35,088 nt of DNA from Patescibacteria group bacterium (GTDB taxonomy: Bacteria > Patescibacteria > Microgenomatia > Levybacterales > UBA12049), in NCBI GenBank assembly GCA_023381035.1, contig JAMCTK010000018.1, forward strand, positions 1 through 35,088, written 5' to 3'. Every line of letters begins with the position of its first letter. Positions within the stretch are counted from its first letter, which is position 1. Of this stretch, positions 31,082 through 35,088 are shown in pieces. Under the pieces are notes generated by a model that did no database searches, was not told the origin of the DNA, and worked only from the letters and a program-made list of their open reading frames with translations. The position numbers and the translations under genes were made by a program.

Positions 31082-33439
31082 ATGAAAATTCAAAAAATAC
31101 AGAAAATTCAAGGATATAAATCTTTTCGAGACTACACTTGGCATACATTTTGTAATGCCGAAAACTTCCATCCTGGAACTAACCTTCTTTATGGGGAAAA
31201 CGGGAGTGGAAAAAGCTCTCTTTGCAATATATTAAAAAGTGTTTCTCAAAATAAGGATTTCATAAGGTATTTTCCTGAAGGTGTCAAAATTCAAATCAAC
31301 AACGCTTCATATGAGTATACAAATAACAAATGGGGAGGCTTAATCCCTAAAGATTCAATTTTGTTTTTTGACCGAGAGTTTGTTGACTTGAATATCCACC
31401 TAGGTAGGGGTCGTGGAACACAGCAAGGCGAACAAGAACAAAAATCAGCAAAACTAATTATTGAATTTGATGCTGAAGCGATAAAACTAAGAACAGAAAG
31501 AGATCGCCTGATTGAGGTAAAGGATGCTAAAAACAGCAAACTCGAGGAATTTCAAAAAGAGAATAGAACAATTCTTGATTTTCGTCTAACCGATGGAGAA
31601 ACAGCCCTCTATAAAAGACATAAAAATAGAGATAAAACGGGAATTGATAAAGCAAAAAAGGTGGATGAGGAAAATAAAAATGATCTTGTAAATAAAATTA
31701 GAAACAATCGAAAGTTGCTTGCGATAGCAAACGAAATACAACAGATACAGGAATTGGAAAACAATGAAGTACCACTATTGCTTTCTAAGCAGGTAGCATA
31801 TCAAGCGCTTTTCAATTATAAGTTAAAGGAGAAAGCGAAGGTTGATGCTGAACAAAGTTTAGTAGAAAGAGTCAAACAGCATAAAGATTTTTTCGAAGCT
31901 GGTTTTGAAATACGAACAGAACACCCCAAACAATGTCCATTTTGTCAATCTAAAAGAAACGAGAAGGAGATAAAGAAAATTATTGGCGTATATAATTATC
32001 TTTATGACGAGGCATATAAAAAACAGTTAACAGCCTTTGAAAACAAAAAACAGCTACTGATTGACGAGCTTGATAGTGTTCAAGAATCAATAAAAGGGTT
32101 TGATTTGAATACTCCCTTACTTACTCTCAAAAACCTTTCGGAGAAATACGCTATTAAAAATATTTATCTTCTTGAGGAAGAAAAAAAATTCAGAAAGTCT
32201 ATCCAGACAACAAAAATCTATGAGCTAAAGACTAAGATTCAAGATTTATTACAACCCAGCAACGAAGATGTTTCTATGTTGTATAAAGAGGTACGAAAAG
32301 AGTTTGATGCCGCAAGGAAGTTTTTCAGAGAATTTATAAAATTAGTTCAAGAAAAAAATAAACTGATTGTTTCTTTCAAAAATGAACATACCGATCAAAA
32401 ACTACTCAGTAGAATTGAAAAGGATGAAATTTCATTAGAAAAAATAGAATTAGAGTTGGATTTTCTTCGAAGTAATAAAATTGAGAAAGAAAAGCTTAAG
32501 CATCAAAAAAACAAAGCGCTACAAAAATTCCAAAATGATTTTGACAAGGCAAAGGAGGAATACAGGATTATTAGGGATAAATATGAGGAGTATTGTTCCA
32601 CGGGAGCATTTATTAAAACTTTGAATAAAATTCAATCATACTTTAACTATTTTAATTTTAGCTTCAAACTTCAGCTCGATACTCAAAATCGACATACCGG
32701 ATCAACAAAGGAGTTGCCGTTTGCTTTTAAGGTATTAGATCTCGAAGGCGACGAAAGAGACTTAAAGGAGGGGCTGTCTGAGGGTGAAATACAAGTTTTG
32801 TCCCTGTGTTTTTTCTTTGCTTTCCTTGAAATTCAAGGAAACAAAAATCAAAAAGTATTAGTGTTCGATGACCCAATCACAAGCCTTGATGACAGCAATT
32901 TAAGTAACCTTGTCGATTTACTTGCTATTGAGAAAGATAAGTTCTCTCAGGTTTTCATCTTTACGCACCACAGAACGTTCTTCAAATTTTTGAGAAAGCG
33001 ATTTGACAAGAAAAGTTATGAATTTAATATTATTAGAAATAAAAAATACCTAGGTGGTAGCTTTATATGCAAGAGTCAAGAGGAGCGATTTGTCCAAAAA
33101 TTGAAGAACTTTGAAGCTCATCTCACGCAGGTTGCTCAAAATCCTCAAGGTTTTGATATTGAATTAAAGATTGTCGAATACGGTCAATACTTACGTTATG
33201 AAACTGAGCATTTTATAAAATGCAGATTACTCCACTGGAATGAATCAAGCGAATTTGCTAAAGTAGTCGAGGGAATAAAGGAAAATAAAAAAGTAAATAA
33301 TACCGATCTTAATAAAATCAAACAAATTTATTCGTTTTGTAATTGGACAACTTCACACGTTGACGTGGGTGACGATCATGGATTAGCTCAGCTAAAAGAA
33401 AAGATCTCTGATTTCGTAGCAATTAGCGACAAATATTAA
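31082..33439 (+). CDS. RloC/PrrC-like ABC ATPase, candidate anticodon nuclease
   Basis: The 785-residue SMC/Rad50-like ATPase (AAA_13 type) has Walker A G38-E-N-G-S-G-K-S45, long coiled coils (about 130-275 and 300-510) split by a zinc-hook motif C285-P-F-C288, ABC signature L565-S-E-G-E569, Walker B V-L-V-F-D596-D597-P, D-loop S-L-D-D (601-604) and switch T-H629-H. The C-terminal 110 residues carry R705-Y-E-T-E709 and N754-x3-S-H759, matching the R-x3-E ... H triad of RloC/PrrC nucleases, which cut tRNA anticodon loops during phage attack. The nuclease assignment rests on this pattern only; a DNA-repair ATPase is the alternative. AGGA precedes the start. Confidence 0.75.
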   Translation: MKIQKIQKIQGYKSFRDYTWHTFCNAENFHPGTNLLYGENGSGKSSLCNILKSVSQNKDFIRYFPEGVKIQINNASYEYTNNKWGGLIPKDSILFFDREFVDLNIHLGRGRGTQQGEQEQKSAKLIIEFDAEAIKLRTERDRLIEVKDAKNSKLEEFQKENRTILDFRLTDGETALYKRHKNRDKTGIDKAKKVDEENKNDLVNKIRNNRKLLAIANEIQQIQELENNEVPLLLSKQVAYQALFNYKLKEKAKVDAEQSLVERVKQHKDFFEAGFEIRTEHPKQCPFCQSKRNEKEIKKIIGVYNYLYDEAYKKQLTAFENKKQLLIDELDSVQESIKGFDLNTPLLTLKNLSEKYAIKNIYLLEEEKKFRKSIQTTKIYELKTKIQDLLQPSNEDVSMLYKEVRKEFDAARKFFREFIKLVQEKNKLIVSFKNEHTDQKLLSRIEKDEISLEKIELELDFLRSNKIEKEKLKHQKNKALQKFQNDFDKAKEEYRIIRDKYEEYCSTGAFIKTLNKIQSYFNYFNFSFKLQLDTQNRHTGSTKELPFAFKVLDLEGDERDLKEGLSEGEIQVLSLCFFFAFLEIQGNKNQKVLVFDDPITSLDDSNLSNLVDLLAIEKDKFSQVFIFTHHRTFFKFLRKRFDKKSYEFNIIRNKKYLGGSFICKSQEERFVQKLKNFEAHLTQVAQNPQGFDIELKIVEYGQYLRYETEHFIKCRLLHWNESSEFAKVVEGIKENKKVNNTDLNKIKQIYSFCNWTTSHVDVGDDHGLAQLKEKISDFVAISDKY

Positions 33440-33452
33440 AATAGATATTTCA

Positions 33453-33488
33453 GCCCAAATCTGGTATAAATAAAGGCGTTGTTTGGGC
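33453..33488. repeat. Inverted repeat at the right end of the element
   Basis: GCCCAAA (33453-33459) and TTTGGGC (33482-33488) are a 7-bp inverted repeat with a 22-base loop just after the ATPase gene. No T-run follows, so it may be a recombinase or accessory-protein site rather than a terminator. Confidence 0.35.
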
Positions 33489-33491
33489 AAT

Positions 33492-33512
33492 GAAGAAATT
33501 TCGTATTTCTTC
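33492..33512. repeat. Perfect hairpin next to the right attachment core
   Basis: GAAGAAAT, loop TTCGT, ATTTCTTC: an 8-bp perfect stem ending 4 bases before the right direct repeat. It lies inside the element and is a candidate recombinase-binding arm. Confidence 0.4.
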
Positions 33513-33516
33513 CAAT

Positions 33517-33526
33517 CCCCGCAACA
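33517..33526 (+). repeat. Right attachment core (direct repeat)
   Basis: CCCCGCAACA, identical and in the same orientation as 25607-25616. No tRNA body precedes this copy, so the tRNA-bearing chromosomal half lies at the left end. Confidence 0.6.
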
Positions 33527-33539
33527 CATCGATCTCCCT

Positions 33540-33890
33540 TTATTTATCACTTTTAAAGAATAAATCCCACCATTTTTGCCAGTTGGGGCGCAGATCCTCC
33601 GGCTTTTTGTTTTCCTTTTGGTTAAATAGCTTTTGGGGAATTATTACTATTTGCTCCCCCGGCTTTCCTAAGAAGAGCTTATTTCTGGCCTCTTGTTCAA
33701 TAAAATCCTTACTTTGGGCTCTTGTTATCTCCTCTTTAAGTTTTTTGTTTTCTTCTTTTTCTCTGTCTAGTTGTTTTTGCGCTTGAGTCAATAAATCTTT
33801 CTTATGCCATAGGTTATAAATTGATCTTCCCATATTGTTTATGGCAAAAATTAGGCTCAAAACTACTAAAACATATATTGCCTTTTTCAT
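33540..33890 (-). CDS. FtsB/DivIC-like septum formation protein
   Basis: The 116-residue bitopic protein has one N-terminal membrane helix (about 4-20), then a coiled coil (about 30-62; L-D-R-E-K-E-E-N-K-K-L-K-E-E-I) and a segment I-E-Q-E-A-R-N-K-L-F-L-G-K-P-G-E-Q-I-V-I-I-P. This matches the FtsB/DivIC family, which bridges FtsL and the division machinery. The tail is rich in Lys and Trp. It is the first chromosomal gene beyond the mobile element and is divergent from the XerC/D-like gene. Confidence 0.82.
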   Translation of the reverse strand: MKKAIYVLVVLSLIFAINNMGRSIYNLWHKKDLLTQAQKQLDREKEENKKLKEEITRAQSKDFIEQEARNKLFLGKPGEQIVIIPQKLFNQKENKKPEDLRPNWQKWWDLFFKSDK

Positions 33891-33933
33891 TATCTTTTAT
33901 CTTAGCATACCTTTTTCCTAGGCATATTTCCTC

Positions 33934-33962
33934 TTGACTAAGCAGGCTCCAAGTGATATTAT
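33934..33962 (+). promoter_or_regulatory. Promoter of the tyrosine recombinase gene
   Basis: TTGACT (33934-33939), 17-base spacer, TATTAT (33957-33962) and 8 bases to ATG 33971, so any leader would be one or two bases. Confidence 0.6.
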
Positions 33963-33970
33963 AGGACATT

Positions 33971-34831
33971 ATGAAAGAGATTAAACTGCGTGATGCGCAC
34001 GAAGAGTTTAAAAATTTCCTAAAAGACAAAAAACACTCTAATTCAACTGTTGTTGCCTATGGCAAGGATATTGATCAGCTCATTTCCTTTTTGGAAGAGC
34101 TACAAAAGAATCATATTCATGAGGTTACCAAAGACGACTTAGAGGCTTTTTTAGCTTCAATGGGCAAGAAAGGCTATACTCCTAAATCTGTTTCCAGAAA
34201 AATCAATTCAACCAGAACTTTTTACAGATTCCTAAAAGTTAACGAGTATGTCACAGACGATCCTTCCCTACTCGTGTCACATCCAAGCTATCAACTAGCA
34301 CCACCCAGAATTCTTACTCCTACAGAATATAGGGCTTTAAGAGACGCTGCTAGAAATGATAGCAGAATGTATGCAATCATTGAGCTTTTGCTTCAAACAG
34401 GAATTAGAATTGGTGAACTTGCTAACCTTAAAATTTCAGATATTCAAAAAGACTCACTTCATATCTCTCCATTTGAAAAGCACGAAGAAAGAAATGTTCC
34501 TTTAAATAAAAGGGCAAAAGAAGCTTTAGATAGTTATCTTAAGACGCGTCCGGAAGTTAAAGAGGAAACCGTCTTCATTACTAAATCAGGCAAACCATTT
34601 TTAATCAGGAACATTAGAACAGCAATTGAAAGATATTTTAGACTTGCCGAAATTAAGGGCACTAAGGTTAATGATTTAAGACACACCTTTGTTGCTCACC
34701 ACCTAAAACATGGTGTTTCCTTAGTTCTTCTCTCCAAAGTTTTAGGTCATAAAAGATTATCTACGACTGAACGATATCTTCAATACGTGCCTGAAAGAGG
34801 TAAAGATTCTCAGAACCTTACCGAGCTGTAA
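33971..34831 (+). CDS. XerC/XerD-like tyrosine recombinase
   Basis: The 286-residue protein has an N-terminal SAM-like core-binding domain (about 6-92) and a catalytic domain with R146 (T-G-I-R-I-G-E-L), R237 in N-D-L-R-H-T-F, H260 (L-G-H) and nucleophile Y269 (T-E-R-Y-L-Q-Y). The box II histidine three residues before R237 is Asn234, a substitution also seen in other tyrosine recombinases. K170 in the strand hairpin is the likely catalytic lysine. Length and layout fit Xer recombinases, which resolve chromosome dimers. It lies outside the element repeats, so it is probably the housekeeping Xer protein rather than the element's integrase. Confidence 0.85.
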   Translation: MKEIKLRDAHEEFKNFLKDKKHSNSTVVAYGKDIDQLISFLEELQKNHIHEVTKDDLEAFLASMGKKGYTPKSVSRKINSTRTFYRFLKVNEYVTDDPSLLVSHPSYQLAPPRILTPTEYRALRDAARNDSRMYAIIELLLQTGIRIGELANLKISDIQKDSLHISPFEKHEERNVPLNKRAKEALDSYLKTRPEVKEETVFITKSGKPFLIRNIRTAIERYFRLAEIKGTKVNDLRHTFVAHHLKHGVSLVLLSKVLGHKRLSTTERYLQYVPERGKDSQNLTEL

Positions 34832-35088
34832 TGGAAAGAAGATTTGCCTCTCCTCAATATTTATATTCTCACTTCAGAAAACAACTCTCAAATCAAGAAG
34901 TTGAAGTTGTGTTAACAAGAAAAATTTCCGGAAAAGAGTGCTTGCTAGGAAGAGTCGAACCCCATGTTGATCAAGTTAAAGTTAAAAAAAACCAAAGTTC
35001 GGAAGGAAAAGTTATTACTTTAATCCATGAATTATTACATTTAAAATATCCTCGAGGACAAGACGGAGAGATAGAAGAACATGCTTTA
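34831..35088 (+). CDS. Putative zinc metallopeptidase (truncated by the window end)
   Basis: An open frame begins with ATG at 34831, overlapping the recombinase stop by one base (TAATG), and runs 86 codons to the window edge without a stop. It contains L-I-H66-E-L-L-H70-L-K-Y-P and E-I-E-E-H, a HExxH zinc-protease signature with a downstream Glu as possible third ligand. This resembles small SprT/WSS1-like or YgjP-type metallopeptidases. The rest of the protein is outside the window, so the family is uncertain. Translational coupling with the tyrosine recombinase supports its reality. Confidence 0.6.
   Translation, partial: MERRFASPQYLYSHFRKQLSNQEVEVVLTRKISGKECLLGRVEPHVDQVKVKKNQSSEGKVITLIHELLHLKYPRGQDGEIEEHAL

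Larger units (their letters stand above)
25607..33526. mobile_element. Serine-recombinase integrative element
   Basis: About 7.9 kb bounded by a 10-bp direct repeat, CCCCGCAACA, at 25607-25616 and 33517-33526. The left copy is the 3' end of the initiator-like tRNA gene; the recombinase ends at this copy. The cargo comprises small regulators, an XRE repressor, a membrane protein, a HAD-like protein, a repeat array, a small exported protein and an RloC-like ATPase. Core genes resume directly outside both ends. Short identical cores and a terminal recombinase are normal for large-serine-recombinase elements. The exact crossover point is inferred from the repeat only. Confidence 0.6.

Noticed and set aside
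33489..33526. Second tRNA copy at the right end
   Set aside because: Only the acceptor 3' strand is present; the preceding hairpin does not match a T-arm or anticodon arm, and no 5' acceptor strand is found.
33971..34831. Tyrosine recombinase as the integrase of the element
   Set aside because: It lies outside the direct repeats, has a housekeeping Xer layout and is coupled to a downstream core-like gene; the serine recombinase abuts the attachment site.

Overview
The window is AT-rich bacterial chromosome with short intergenic gaps, standard stop codons (TGA is used as a stop) and many small membrane proteins. The gene set fits a Candidate Phyla Radiation (Patescibacteria) genome, most likely Microgenomates-like: an archaeal-type ATP-dependent DNA ligase beside an endonuclease-Q-like protein, a stand-alone 5'-3' exonuclease domain, a DUF5654 protein and a membrane-anchored DsbA-like protein. 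The assignment is inferred from gene content only.

Layout. 1-25490 is a core region, mostly on the minus strand. It holds a PH-like membrane protein pair, a DsbA-like protein and a ZIP transporter (1-2572); pth followed by small genes (2593-4270); a phosphoribosyltransferase and a small membrane protein (4342-5483); a Fic / DNA ligase / EndoQ operon (5539-9729); nnrD-recF (10112-12037); a UMP kinase-like protein (12092-12805); 5'-exonuclease / glycosyltransferase / Fpg (12900-15845); two membrane proteins (15889-18167); ftsH, trpS and an unknown gene (18203-21991); and tgt-murD-murI behind tRNA-Met (22019-25487).

25546-33526 is a mobile element and its target. A plus-strand tRNA-like gene resembles initiator tRNA-fMet in its acceptor stem and anticodon loop but has lost the conserved D-loop and T-loop elbow bases. 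A 10-bp direct repeat (CCCCGCAACA) occurs at its 3' end and again 7.9 kb away. Between the copies lie a large serine recombinase, two small regulators or accessory proteins, an XRE repressor with a palindromic operator, two proteins of unknown function, a HAD-like phosphatase, a degenerate repeat array, a small exported protein and a 785-residue ABC-type ATPase. That ATPase has a zinc-hook CxxC and a C-terminal R-x3-E ... S-H pattern like the RloC/PrrC anticodon nucleases, so the cargo looks like a defence island.

From 33540 on the core chromosome resumes with an FtsB-like protein, a XerC/D-like tyrosine recombinase and a truncated HExxH metallopeptidase.

A window-wide pattern stands out. 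Many transcription units have a TATAAT-like box ending exactly 6 bases (range 5-9) before the start codon, which predicts leaderless mRNAs, while Shine-Dalgarno motifs appear mainly at genes inside operons. The most interesting points are the elbow-less initiator-like tRNA used as an attachment site, a predicted change of the recombinase C-terminus between integrated and excised states, competing RNA structures ahead of the recombinase, the RloC-like cargo, and the repeat array at 29771-30166.
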